Positions 21,600 to 33,799 of a stretch of 64,000 bases of DNA are shown in pieces. This stretch comes from Gnetum montanum (taxonomy: Eukaryota; Streptophyta; Gnetopsida; Gnetales; Gnetaceae). The notes under the pieces are model-generated. The model was given only the letters and a program-made list of their open reading frames with translations. It was not told the origin of the DNA and ran no database searches. A program made the position numbers and the translations under genes. The DNA is taken from NCBI GenBank assembly GCA_015680685.1, contig MNCI01002996.1, forward strand, positions 53,751 through 117,750, read 5' to 3'. The stretch's first letter is position 1. Each line of letters opens with the position of its first letter.

Positions 21600-24500
21600 T
21601 CGACCCATGACATCTTTTGAAGGTCACCACCTCACACCTCTCATCCTTTGTCATATCCTTAATATTCTCATACTTCCCTCCACCATATGTCACCACTAGC
21701 AACACAGGAAGGTTTAGCACCATGACATCAATGAGAGAATGCCACTTGTGCTATGAACATACATAGAAATGATAATGCTAGTAGATCTCCATCACAATCT
21801 CGGAAATGTCCTTTCTTTAGGATGGTTCCCACACATAAGCACAACACTCGTGGACCTACTAACTCGTCCAAACTAACACAATGCCAATCAAGTGCAACAT
21901 CCTTCTTGTCACAACCAATGTCCTCCAATCCTATGCAAGGGCCAACATACGTTGTGACTTCAACACCTAACAAAAGTGATAAATCTAGCACTATGGAGAG
22001 ATAGAAGAATCCATGCATCACTACTAATAGTAAAGGGTGTAGTTGTGGGCCAAAAATTCAAAATATTAACACAACCTACAACAAAGTTAAGAAGCAAGTG
22101 TGTGAACAAAAACCAATATATGTAGTAGCCACTAAACTAGAAGACACCCAATGGCTTGAAAATGAGAATATAAAATTGTTTCAAAGATGCATGGAGGCAA
22201 TTGATCCACTTATTAGTTCTAGAATTAAGAAAATGGACCAAACAAAGGAGTTAGATACATATATCTTACACTCTAATTATACACTAGAAAAGGATATTAA
22301 ACATGGAGACCTAGGAATTAAAATAAAAAATGAAGAAGAAGAAGCAAACACATATGGACCCCCAAAAACTACCTTCAAGTCTAGATGAATATACGTCTCT
22401 GAATGATTCAAACAAGACTATCACTAATGTTAGATGTGCTACCACATGATTAATTAAATTAGTAACAATGATAGATGGAAAATCGATGGTGTATAACCAG
22501 GGAATTATGCAATCCATCTCCCGAATATGCAGTCATAAGATTAGTCGTGGGGGAGATGCTCCATCCTAGTTCAAGAACTAATAAGTTTTTTTTTCACCTT
22601 TTTATTTTTACGGTTTCTCATCATTTTCCTATCTCTTCCAAAATTTTCTAATTCTTCATATGTTTTCCATTTCTTAATATTTTTTTTCTTTATATTTTTC
22701 TCTTTTCTTGAGTCATTCTCTTTATGTTTAATGAATGTATTTCATGTTTTTATTAATAATATTTCCAAGTCATGATGCAGAAGTCAACGCTATGTGTTGG
22801 GCTTTTGTGCTATGCTATCAAGATGATTGGGTAAGTAATTTTGTAAAGTAGTGAGACCACCTCATCCATCCCTCTAATTCTCTAAATAAAAGGTCTTTTT
22901 CATGGAAACAATTTGGTTCTTCTTTCATGAAACTAAACTTAATTAATGATTATTGTACCTTAAAGGAAGAGAGAATGACCAAGTGGGAATGGCAAAGGCT
23001 GTGACCTCAAGGGGACTTGTTGGATTTTCTTTTTTTCTTCCTTCATGTGGTTTATGACTTCTTTTGAAACATAGCATCACTCCTCCATCAACTAATAAAA
23101 AGGAAGCTTTGTCTTTGCATGGTGTGGTTCCCATTTTTTTTAAAAAATAAGAAAACAAAAATAAAAAGAAAAGAAAAAAGAGAGAGAAAAATAATAATAA
23201 TGGGAATTCAAAGCACATCCCTTAGACACAATAATGGGATACAAGCACTAGTTATGAAGCTGGAAAGATATGTTACCCATGCCTAAAGGTTGCCCTTTAA
23301 CTAAGGCCCTTTCTTCCTTCTCTTTTTGAAGTGATGATTGTTCTTTGAGGTGGTTGTGGACTCATGGTGGTCGGTTGGAAGAAACAAATCAATGCGAGGT
23401 TACTATTCATGGTATGGAATTGGTCTGAACTTGGATAGATAGGTATGCTGATCATTTTAACCACATTTATCACAAGAACCTATTATGAACATGGTGAAGT
23501 ACCTTACATCCTGATCTCTACAATTCCTTCTCATCACATTATTCACATCACTGTTGCATGTGGTTATGAGCCTTTTGGTTTGGTGTAGTATAGTGCAACA
23601 TCCCAACCATGATAGTTGTGTGTTGTTTGGAACAAAGGCATGGTCTACATTTAACTTTTTGGGTGCCCACAAGCATCTATAGAAGTGGTTATGCAAGGGC
23701 ATTATGGTAGGAGCCTGCTTTGGGGAGGACCCACTTGCATAACTTTTGTTAATCATGGCTTTTACCTAACCTTCACATCTTCTAGAACATCAATGACAAT
23801 TTTTCTAAAGTTATGCATAATTTTGGCACTACTTCTCATCACTTTCAATTACTTTTTTTTTTAATTTTTTCCTAATTTTCTATTAAAATATCTTTCAAGT
23901 TCAATATTTCTTAGTCATCTTTTGAATCAAACCTTTAGTTTCAATTATTTAAAAACTTGTGTGCTTTCAGAGTTATGCTTCTTAGTCATGGGGGCTAGGG
24001 ATGTCCACTTTGAAATTTTTCCAACAACCTATTTTTGAACATCATGGTAACTAATAATCATTGATCAAAATAATGTGAACAGCTTGATGATTTTAGTTAC
24101 CTCATAGCTTTGGGCATAGTATGATATCATCATCTTGTTCTTAAATGAAAACTAAGGGATCCAAAAAGGCTTTATTATTAAGGAAAATTCACCAAAAATA
24201 ATGTTGATCCTTTGGTGACTATAGGTGATGCTAAAAGCAACACCTAAGGAAGAAGGTCTTTTGCTAGGCATGGAAATGAAGCCAAGAGAGGACAATGAAG
24301 GATATGCCCATGGAAAAATTGCATCACATACAAGATAGCAGCTCAAGCATCACATGTTTACTAGATCCATGGGATGATGAGAAGAAATTTCAATCCATCC
24401 TTCAAGAATGTTCCACATAACCAGAGAAGCATCAACATAACAATCTAGGTTGGAAGTTTGACACCACTAGCGGCAACAAGAAAGATCATTTTCAACGGGT

Positions 24501-24724
24501 TCTTGAAGACCTCTGCAAATTTTGTAATTTTCAAAGTCTGTCTAGTATTTTTGTCACTCTGTCATTTTGTATGCATCCACTCAAATAAAAATTTGTAATG
24601 TAGCACTTAGAGTCAGTCAGTAGTTAATGTTAGTCAATAATCCCATCGTTCCTAATTTTTTGTAATGAAAGCTTGGTCATATCCTGTTAACTCAAGGATG
24701 AGTTTTTATTCAATTATGAGGGTA
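21600..24724 (+). other. Element C interior without recognisable pol
   Basis: Open stretches at 21753-22004 and 22098-22388 match no family I recognise. From about 22540 ('tcgtgggggagatg') the sequence is collinear with the post-integrase spacer of A (33825 downwards) and D (60650 downwards). This includes 'gggaattcaaagcacatccc' and 'acccatgcctaaaggt'. The ORF that A and D carry next is absent. A purine-rich tract precedes the 3' LTR. Confidence 0.65.
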
Positions 24725-25639
24725 TGATGAATCATTAGTTAGTTGGCATATTTGATAAAAAGTGAATTTTTGGTCAGCTCCGATATCTTGACTCTGTTGA
24801 CTAGGCCCCATTGACTAGGCCCCATCAACGCATGCAATGATGCATCGACTAGGCCCCATTGACGCAGCTCCATAATAAAGTCTATAAATACGCATGCTCC
24901 TGCCATGTATTATCATTCTTTGGTCAATAAAGTAGCCAAACTCTTGTAGTTTTATTCCATAGTCCAGAGAACAATTAGTGAGTGCCCGTAGTATGGATCT
25001 AAGTTAATTGTACGACATCTTATTTGAGTGGCAGTGTACCTAGACACATTCCATGAATGGCAATAAGATTGAGATTGATTCTTATTCATTACAACACTTT
25101 GAATTAGATTAAATTTACTTTCCATGCAATTTACATTTCATGTACTTAATTAATATTTACATTTTCATGCATATTAATGAATTGGTGGAATGAGCGCGAC
25201 TAGTTTTGAGCATGAACACATATTCGCTTGGTAATCCTAGTAGCATTATTGCTTGGTTCACCCAGTAGCATAGCGCTTGGTAATCCCAATAGTGGATACA
25301 TGGGTTGATCACATGTACAACAAGCTAAGAATGAACACTCATTGCTCGTAGGCTAGTTTAGACTTTACTTTCCATTGTTAATTAGTTTAAACAAATGATT
25401 TCTTTATTATCATTATGACTAGCATAAGGCCAAAACAACGTTAAGAATCATATGCCTTACTCTAGACTAAACCATACGTGACAAAGCTACCACTAGTCCA
25501 AGTGGGAAGATAATGAATTGCGATCAAGGCATAATGATCTAGATGCCGCAACTAGTCCCATCCATAGAATTTGACTAGATTGTGCATGAAAATTTGTGAT
25601 TCGTATAGTTGGGCTTAGGCGGTACCTCGTCGCTCATCA
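24725..25639 (+). repeat. 3' LTR of C
   Basis: 915 bp, from 'tgatgaatcattagttagtt' to 'cgtcgctcatca'. TATAAATA lies at 24883-24890. Its upstream block carries 'gactaggccccatt' repeats where the 5' LTR has a GATATC array. Confidence 0.9.
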
Positions 25640-25689
25640 AGGAACATGCTGAATATTGTAGAGGTAGTGAGAATTCCAAAAAGGCATGT

Positions 25690-26700
25690 GAAAGATAGTA
25701 GAATTAAGTGGTTGGACATGAACAATATCCCCAAGTTCAAAGGGGGATACAACTTAGATCCATAGAACCATCTTCAAGCCTTTCACGATGCTTGTGCCTT
25801 ACAAAACATGGAGAACGAATGATAAAAATTATAATTGTTTCTAAGGATACTCATCAAAGAAGCTAAAAGTTGGTACTGATCCTTGGAGCTGGAATCAATC
25901 TCTAGATGGAGTACGATGATTGAGCTCTTTAATGACAAGTAGCAAGCGTACTCTTAAGTGTCCAACTTGAGAAAGCAGATCCAAGGTTGAAAACAGGGAA
26001 CACATGAACCCTTGGACATAGCCATGGGTAAGTACTATTCTCTCTTACATCGATGTCCTAACCATGATTATTCTCAAAGGGAGAAGCTTGGTCATATCAT
26101 AAATGGGCTCTGCACAGAAACATGGAGAACTCTTAAGGTCTATACCTAAGGGAGTCTTTTAGAAATAAGGATCCATTAGATTCAAAGGTTGATTGAGCAG
26201 GTTGTCAAAAAAGAAGAAGAGTTGAGAAAAAGGAAAAGTGTAGAGGAGTATAATTGAGATCCTTCCATCCATAAAAGGAAGGTCTAGTTTTATGACAATG
26301 AGGAGGAAGCATCACTTGATGAGATGGTGTAATGAAAAACTTTGTCGATTGAAAAATCTATTTCTAAAATTTTGGCCAATGTAGATAAAATGTCGGACTC
26401 TTTGGATGAAAAGTTCCAAACCTCTCTAAAAATAGCAAAGGAATCTAAAGAGCAAAGTAGTGATTGTGATCACAAGAGAAGGAAGAAAGATGAATGTGCT
26501 CACCAAAGGGGTAAGTATGAGGCTGTTGTAGTAGAGGATGTTGTGGACTTTGAATTGAATAATGATGGTGGATGTGACATTTGCCACTATGAACATCCTA
26601 AGGGATGTTGCCCTGTTTTTTCACACGTGTAGAAGTTTGGGGTGTATGCTCTAAATCCTAGATTGGTCAAAAGGAAAGCACCCAAAAGGTTATTTTATCC
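25690..26700 (+). pseudogene. gag of P1 (broken)
   Basis: Same order of motifs as C: MNNIPKFKGGYNLDP near 25720, HLQAFHDACALQN, YYSLLHRCPNHDYSQRE near 26030, then the Lys/Glu-rich part (26342-26632) ending with YEHPKGCCPV. Several in-frame stops, for example after YNLDP and in KNEW-like positions, show decay. The downstream part to about 27340 is a Tyr/Gln/Pro-rich tail with a short internal duplication at about 26805-26935. Confidence 0.8.
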
Positions 26701-27352
26701 TCAAGGTAATCCCAGGAAATTCTACCAATAACAAGCCTACTATCCAAGTGGAGCTCCACCCTAACTTTATGAGTAGTACCAATAGTGGCAACACCCACAG
26801 TCATGGGGGATGCTGCCACTAAGGTAGCAATACCCTTACCGACAACCTAATTCATATGGGTATTATGTTTGGGGGATGCTGCCACTAAGGTAGCAATACC
26901 CTTACCGACAACCTAATTCATATGGGTATTATGTTTAGCAAACCATTTATCCACATGACTCTTACATTCATGCCTCATTCCAACATCATTACTATCCTCC
27001 TAAATATTATAGAGCCTAATCTCCAAGAGGGGAATCCCCATTTCCTAACTATTCTCCTCATCCTTCTGCACATGTCTCTCCACCCTCAACTTAGTTACCA
27101 GTTGCTCCATCAATGTAGGGCAAAATTCGCACCCAGCTATAACAACATAATGCCACTAGGGTTGTTAACTTACATTCAACTCCTTAGCTAAGTGGTTTAG
27201 AATGTAGATCTTGGAAAAGACCATTCTTCTGAACTAATAGTCTTATAAAGCCCTCATAAAGATACACGGTTGATAATCCTGCTTCTCCCTAATCCTCTAC
27301 ATCTACATCATTTGAGAACCCTTCAAACCAAACACCTCCTCAAGTTTATACC

Positions 27353-27692
27353 ATGATGTTGACCCATGCTATCACAGATTGGATTAAGACTGGTCACCTT
27401 TCTAGAAAAAGATTTGATCCTGGGAGTCCCCTTATCTATTTGCAAATCATTGGGAATGAGCCTTGCAAGGCTCTTTTGGACTCAGGTTATGGTGTAAATT
27501 TGATTTCTCATGAGATGTACAAAGCCTATAACCTATCTCCACTCAAGAAGAGTAATATTTATCTTGAGTTGACAGACTAATCCATCACTATTCCCTTGGG
27601 ATTGGTGGAGGACATTATGACCACCGTTTGTGGGTGATCCTATCTTGCCGACTTCTTGGTGATTCATATTGATAATTACAAGGGGGAACTTT
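27353..27692 (+). pseudogene. Aspartic protease of P1, 5' part, interrupted by element A
   Basis: The frame from 27353 contains PLIYLQIIGNEPCKALLDSG with the catalytic D-S-G retained (LLDSGYGVNLIS), then IYLELTD and a stop. The following LADFLVI is reached only past two stops. The domain is cut at 27692/27693 by element A and resumes at 51050. Confidence 0.8.
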
Positions 27693-27697
27693 CCAAT

Positions 27698-28631
27698 TGA
27701 TGAGTGATGAAGGTACGCCTACACTCAACCATATGAATCATGAAGCATTTACACATGATCTAATTGAATTTTGTGGACTCCATATCTTCCAGCACACTAG
27801 TTGTTTAGGAGGTGAACCTCGTCTTAATGATTGTTCGTTGTTTTCCCAATTATACTTGTGATGTACAAAGGTATGGTTAAGTGTAATCAAGGCATATGAT
27901 TTTTATTATTTTATGTTTTATGTTTCTTGACACGTAAATAGAGAGATGAAGTATTTTAACAACTAATCTAATTTAACTACTTAACTAGCCTCTAACTAAT
28001 CCTAACATAAGCATCCGGTCCCATTTTTTGTACATGTCTTGAACCCACGTATCCATTGCTGGGTTACCAAACGCTACACTACTGGGCACACCAAGCAATA
28101 ACACTACTGGGATTACCAAGTGAATATGTGTTTACGCTCAAAGAGAAGATGCTTATGTGCTTAATCTATTTTGCTTGAATAATTAACTAATCACTTAAAG
28201 TCTAATTTAGCTTAATTAATTATATATTTAATGAAAATAATGAATGCACAAATAAATCATTAATCTATTCTAAATGCTACAAGGTTTGATTAAAACGCTC
28301 ATCTTTATTGCCGTACACACTGGTGTGGTTCATGTACAACAATGATTAAATAAAGATCCATACACTTTCTAACTCCTACTGCGGGTACTCAAAGAAATAT
28401 TCTAACTTTCAAATGGACAAACTGCAAGAGCTCTGCTACTACTATGACTTCTCTCTCCCCATAAACATGGCTATGAGCTTATATTCATAGTTTTTATTAT
28501 AGGACTACATCAACGAGGCCCCATAGATGTAGCAAATGCTACATCGATGCGGCCCTCATTGATGGGGTAATACCACATAAATGGGGCCCCATCAAAGGGG
28601 GCCTGTCAATGTGACATTTTGATGCTCATCA
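27698..28631 (-). repeat. 3' LTR of A
   Basis: 934 bp. It starts 'tgatgagtgatgaaggtacg' and ends 'gatgctcatca'. It is followed on its interior side by the polypurine tract complement 'tacccccacaac' (28632-28643). Confidence 0.9.
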
Positions 28632-28869
28632 TACCCCCACAACTGAATGAGAACTCATCCTTGAGTTCTTTTACAAAATTGGGAAGGTATGGGATTATTG
28701 ACTGACTCTTGACATAACAAATTAATTTGACAAAAATGAGTGTCCGAGTGTAAAAACGAACAAATTATAAAAATTATGGTGTTTATGACACAAAATTGAA
28801 CATCATGACATAACTACACAAAATTAGACAACACATCCTCTGATGGCATGAAGACGGTGGAGAAGATTA

Positions 28870-31760
28870 GACAATCCCAGGTAGTGGAGTCTCCTAAGGT
28901 TTTGAAGGACCTTCACTGGCTTTGAGCATGTGTGGTGGCTGAGGTGGTTGTGGCTATCCTGTTGTAGCTGCAACCTTTGGTGGAAGGTAAAAGACATATA
29001 GTAATGCCTTCATCTTCTTCTCCTTACTCCAAGGATCATTCATAGTCCACACAACATTATTATTGTGGGTTGCAATGGGGATATCCCATGGACAAGGCAT
29101 TACTGGGAACATTTTCTTTACATTGACAACCTAGGTAGTGAATTGTTTACGTTCGACATCGAATGCCTTGACTATGTTTTGTAGCTCCTAGTAGTCATTC
29201 ATTCTTCTGGCCAGGTTCTTGAGGGTAGATCTCTGATTAATGTATTTTCCCTAAAGAACTTTGAGTTTAGTGTTTACCACTGCAAGCCTTTGCTTGTTAT
29301 CTTTGTGATGCTTGAACTCAGCCTCATACAACAACTACAAGTTGGCCACCTACTTTTCTAGTTCTAACCACAGCTGTCCAGTAGTCAACATAGCTAGATT
29401 GGCATATCAAAGATTGACAAGCTCCATGTATTTTTTCATCTCCTTAATCTACAACTCCTTTATGCAGATCTCTGCCTTATTGTAGGCATCTAACCCATCA
29501 ATGATGGGTTACCGCAATTCTTTTCCTTGTTGGAGTTGTTGGAGGGTTTCATTCATTTTTACCTTTGCCAACTATATGTGTTTTTCATTTAATTCTTTTT
29601 GTAGATAGACCTACTCTCTGTAATGATCTTTGACTCTCTCAAATTTGAGAGCCTTTGATTTCCAAGTAGCTACCTCAATTGCAGTTTTTTGGCAAAGGGC
29701 ACGAACCTCGTCCATGGAGAGATTTTTGTTTTCTGCTACCAATCTCCTTAGTCTTATGTTTGCTCTATCCAATTGCTCCTACTATTGATGGATGAAATTA
29801 ATTAATTGTTGTTTTTGTTCATCAACATTCCACAAGTGATGATTCTCTATGGTCAATTGTACATTCTCTTGGTGGGTTTGATCTAAGGCCTTTTGAATTT
29901 TGTGTTGTATGACCTCTACCAAAGATTGATAGAACACTGTCATCTACGTTGTACCCTCAACCCTTGTCAGTCTAGTGTGAAGATGTTCAATAGCTTCATC
30001 TCTTGTCAATGCTAGGTTGAGAAATGTAGGGTTGGCAATTTGGGCTCTTAATTTGACAACTTTAGCAACCAAGCATTTGTTTAGCTCCTTGGCTATTTCA
30101 AGTTGCCCCTCCAATATAATGTTCTTGCCCCTTACCTCTAGCAACTCCAATTGGGTTGTAGTAATATTATTTGGAAGATCAAAGACATCTAAAAGTAGTT
30201 ACTCAATTTCCACCAATCGATCCAGCAATTCTTTGTGTTATGTTGCATTTATTTTACTACTTGTGGTCCCTACAGACATTTGCACATCCTTGAGTGCAGT
30301 GACGTTTGGTACAGACACTGTAGGTGCATTAAGGATTTTGGTAATTCGATTAACAACCACCTCTACTGCTATCTCCTATCCTTGGTGTTGCATCATCAAT
30401 ACTGTTGCCCCCTTGTCTTCCTCCAAGTGCACCAAGAAGGTTGCAGCATTCCTAGAAATTTCTGGAAGTGGTTGCTATTTTGTGAGAAATACTATGACCT
30501 CTCTAACACTAAGATTTGACCTCATGGACAACTACATTCTTTGGACCGAGAAAATGGATCCACCTCCACCCATCAAGTTGATTATTTGGGCCACCTCATT
30601 TAAGTGACTCATTGTTGGTTTATACATGGATGGGTCCCCACCACTCGTGCCTACTCATTGCTCTTGTTCACTCAAGAGCCATTCTCTATACTCGTGTAAC
30701 CATTGGGTTGTTGCAACGATGTTTGGCATAGTTGTTTGAGTGGCAGGTGGAGGCGGTGGTTGTTGCTCCTCTTCTTGAATGGTAGTTGCAGGCATCTTGT
30801 CTTTCATCATCTCTACCCAATTAGCAGCTAGAGCATGCCTGAAAGCATTGTTTGTATAATGGACTACTCCTCACCTCCAATAGAGTTTTCTAATGAGGCA
30901 TGGAAAGGGGAGTGCCTTCCTTCCACGTTCATTTTCTTTAAACTGCTTCTTCATCTCTAGATAGATTAGCTGTGGAAGGTTGATAGGAAATCTCCCACTC
31001 AGAGCAGCGTATGCTTGGGCAAAAAAGGTGGTGATTTTGCTTGGCCTTACCATGGGATTAAAATGGAAGGCTGCAATCTTGTAGTGGATCCTTTCTACCA
31101 GTGTGAGTGCACCAAACTCCTTGTGGTCAACACCATTGCATTGTTACATCCATTCTTTCTTAATGTTAGGGTCTACCTGCATTGGAATCTCAACAAGATT
31201 CATCCCTATTTCTAGCAACCCAAGCACTTCAACAATGCCCTACACAGAGTAGGACACTGAAATGTCCCTGATTTTTACCATGGATCTAGGTTGGTTGTTG
31301 TTCCAGAATAAAAATGTCTCTCCCATGTACAACTCCTCAGTGGAAGTGATGATTGGTCATATGGGAAAGGTCTTCAATTGGTCTTGCACTTCTCTTAGTG
31401 CTTGTTCCAGGAAAGGGCCAAAGTTCAACTCTTGGGGCACTAGTTTTTGGACCTCCCTTGATCTAATCTGATTTAGGCAAGCTTTTGTCAAGGTCACCTC
31501 GAGATTTTCTTGTTGAGCTAGTGCATCATCTTGGTGGGAGTGTTCTGATGCTATTGTTAGTTTTGGAATTTGTCAAATAGATACCACCTTGGCCTCTTCC
31601 CTAGGAGGACTTATGGCGTGGGTTGCAAGTAGTTCTTCTTGGGCCTATTCTTAGCCCTTTCTATTCTAGGTTGTTTCTCCCTTGGTTGAGATGGTCCAAC
31701 TTCCTACATGTGCTTTCCTTTTGATGCCAGCTATGGTCACAACACATCCATGGATTAGTA
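28870..31760 (-). pseudogene. Downstream ORF of A: putative plant transposon-protein domain plus coiled coil
   Basis: It lies between integrase and the 3' LTR, the place of the env-like ORF in Athila elements. The N-terminal part (about 30870-31300) has QLIYLEMKKQF..ENERGRKALPFPCLI, resembling the 'putative plant transposon protein' domain found in Athila-type ORFs. The C-terminal part (about 29000-30200) has heptad-like Leu/Glu/Lys sequence, for example LEVRGKNIILEGQLEIAKEL at about 30145-30085. Stops are frequent. Element D has the same ORF at 55770-58630. No membrane anchor or envelope signature was recognised. Confidence 0.6.
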
Positions 31761-31986
31761 GATATAATGTGTAAGTTTAAATTTTTTTTGAATACCTTTT
31801 CTCATTAGTCAATTACACTTTAATTAAGGTTGGACCATGGTAGATTGATTATTTTATAGCTATTGTATTAATTATTTATTAATTTTTATTGTAAATGTCA
31901 CCGGAGCTTATTAGAAAGGTTTATCTCTTGTAATTTGGTGTTTAATAGTTAATTTCTTAGTTAAATCTTTATGGGAGTTAGAAAAA

Positions 31987-32369
31987 ATGGCAAAAACTTT
32001 TTCATCAAAAATGACACATTTGTGGCCCCTCGACGAAGAGCTTACCTTTGGTAGTTGTAAGGTCAAAGAATGGAGTGATTTGGATAAATGATTAGAATGT
32101 TATGGGCTCTAAAAGGTTTTGGGCTCTAAAAATTTGAAAAAATCCTTTAGCGTTTATGAGAAAATATAAAAATTTCCAAGTGGGGTCGTGCCTATATATA
32201 GAATTTTTCTTCCATGTTGATGAGGCCTCATATATGAGGCCTTGTATACAGGTTTGCTCCATTGATAGGGCCTGGAGGCAAAATTTTGAATTTTGAATAT
32301 CTTAAAAAATATAAGGAATTTTTCAATAAATTTGGAATCCATGGAGTTCTAGAAAAGCCAAGACTATGA
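31987..32369 (+). pseudogene. Antisense ORF in post-integrase spacer of A (decayed)
   Basis: The frame runs opposite to A's own genes. It has an ATG at 31987, then LDEELTFGSCKVKEWSDLDK, a stop, YGL, a divergent middle, and from about 32296 EYLKKYKEFFNKFGIHGVLE up to TGA at 32367-32369. Element D has the corresponding frame at 58832-59210 with the same final stop position. Two Trp codons of D are stops here, so this copy is dead. I do not recognise the protein family. Confidence 0.5.
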
Positions 32370-33259
32370 GGAAATCATTAAAGAGGGTCTTTGAAAGCTC
32401 ACAAATTGAAAAATTTGATGGAGAACATATTTATTGAACAAAATATGTAAAGGAGCACATGGTTTGATGTAGAAGATGGGTGTACGAAAGATTCTAATTG
32501 CAAGAATGCCTAAGGATAAGTTGTTGAATGAACCTAACCAAGGGATATGCAAGTGGGTTCTCCCCATAGTAGGCACATGCCTTGTTTGCCCTTGTAGAAG
32601 CTCAACCTAAGAAGTTCGTGGGCCCCATAGATGATTAATGGTTGATGTAAGTTAAGGACCAAAACCCAAAATATTCTACCTAAGAATTCAAGTACATCAA
32701 ACTAGGACAACAAATCAAGAACATGAACATTGGCAATGAGGTGAATTACAATCAACATAGATGGATGATGGAGAAGGTGGAATGGAATTCTGAATTTAGG
32801 TCATAAGAAGTCCCTTATGGAGTGTGTGTTTAAAATGACCTGAGAAGATCCATCCTTAATCCAAATCAAAACCAATATCTTTTAGTGACTTTGCATCATC
32901 ACTCTAAAACTGATCCACCCACTTGAGACACAAAAGTGCACCCACTAAACAATCATCATTCCATAAAGAGAAGAAAAGAGGAGTAGAAAGTGAGAGAGGG
33001 CCTTAATTAGAGGGGACCTTTAGGCATGGGTAAAATGCCTTTCTAGTTCCATAACCAATGCTTGTAGCCCATTTAGTTATCTAAGGGATATGCTTTGAAT
33101 TCCCTTCATGTTTTTTTTTCTTTTTTTTGTTCTTTTTGGATGAGAACTACACCATGTAAGGACTTTATTTGACTTCTTGTTATTGGATGGCGTGGAATGG
33201 TAAGAAGTTTATGAAAACACTCGAGCACCCAAATAAGTAGAAGAGTACAAAGAGTATTG

Positions 33260-33370
33260 AGTTTNAAAGGTCACCAATTTATTAAAATTTTATTTAATGA
33301 AAGGAACCTNTTCGGAAACTACCAAGGTCACCAGTTTATTAAAATTTTATTTAATGAAAGGAACCTCAAA
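33260..33370. other. Two Ns flanking a 43-bp duplication, probable assembly join
   Basis: N at 33265 and N at 33310. The 43 bases between them, apart from the first, recur at 33324-33366 with one difference. Element D has about 60 bases of different sequence at the matching place (60105-60165), which suggests the true sequence is missing here. Confidence 0.7.
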
Positions 33371-33799
33371 CATCCAAAACAAGGAAAACCATAGAGTTTG
33401 TAAATGGGTGGCATGAACTCATTGCTTGTTCCATGAAAAAGAAATCATGACTTAGCCATTGACACAAAAATTCAAAAATAGAAACTAGAAATTAGCAAAC
33501 AAAACATAAAGCACAGACCACCATTAGTAACAGCTACAACACCACTATGTCCTGTTGGCACAAAACATGTTTATTAACAAAAATTTGAGAATCACACTTA
33601 AACAAACTAAAGTAAAATATATAAGAAAGTTTAAAATATTCAAGAAAGATTTAAATGTATTAACGATGGTGTAAAACAAAAAGGATGAGAAATAGGAAAA
33701 AGATTCAAAATTAAAAAGGTGTAAAAGAAACAACAAATTGTAAAGATAAAAATGTGTAAACCAAAAAAATAGAAAAACTGAGGAGCCATATGGATGATT

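Larger units (their letters stand above)
18617..25639 (+). mobile_element. C: nested Athila-like element lacking pol, inserted in P1
   Basis: It has LTRs at 18617-19645 and 24725-25639, a primer-binding site (ttagcactgttgcc) at 19646 and a purine-rich tract (attatgagggta) just before the 3' LTR. Flanks are AGAAA (18612-18616) and AGGAA (25640-25644), a 5-bp duplication with one later change. The interior is about 5 kb: gag, a short unrecognised stretch, then the post-integrase spacer seen in A and D. Protease, RT, RNase H, integrase and the downstream ORF are not found, so C was mobilised in trans if it moved in this form. Confidence 0.85.

Noticed and set aside
22560-22760. Long T-rich tract in element C as a terminator or centromere-type satellite
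   Set aside because: It matches the T-rich post-integrase spacer of P1, A and D, so it is ordinary retrotransposon sequence.
30017-30607. 196-codon open frame on the plus strand inside element A
   Set aside because: It is antisense to the coiled-coil ORF of A. The corresponding frame in D is short and poorly kept, so it looks like a shadow of Leu/Lys/Glu-rich codons.
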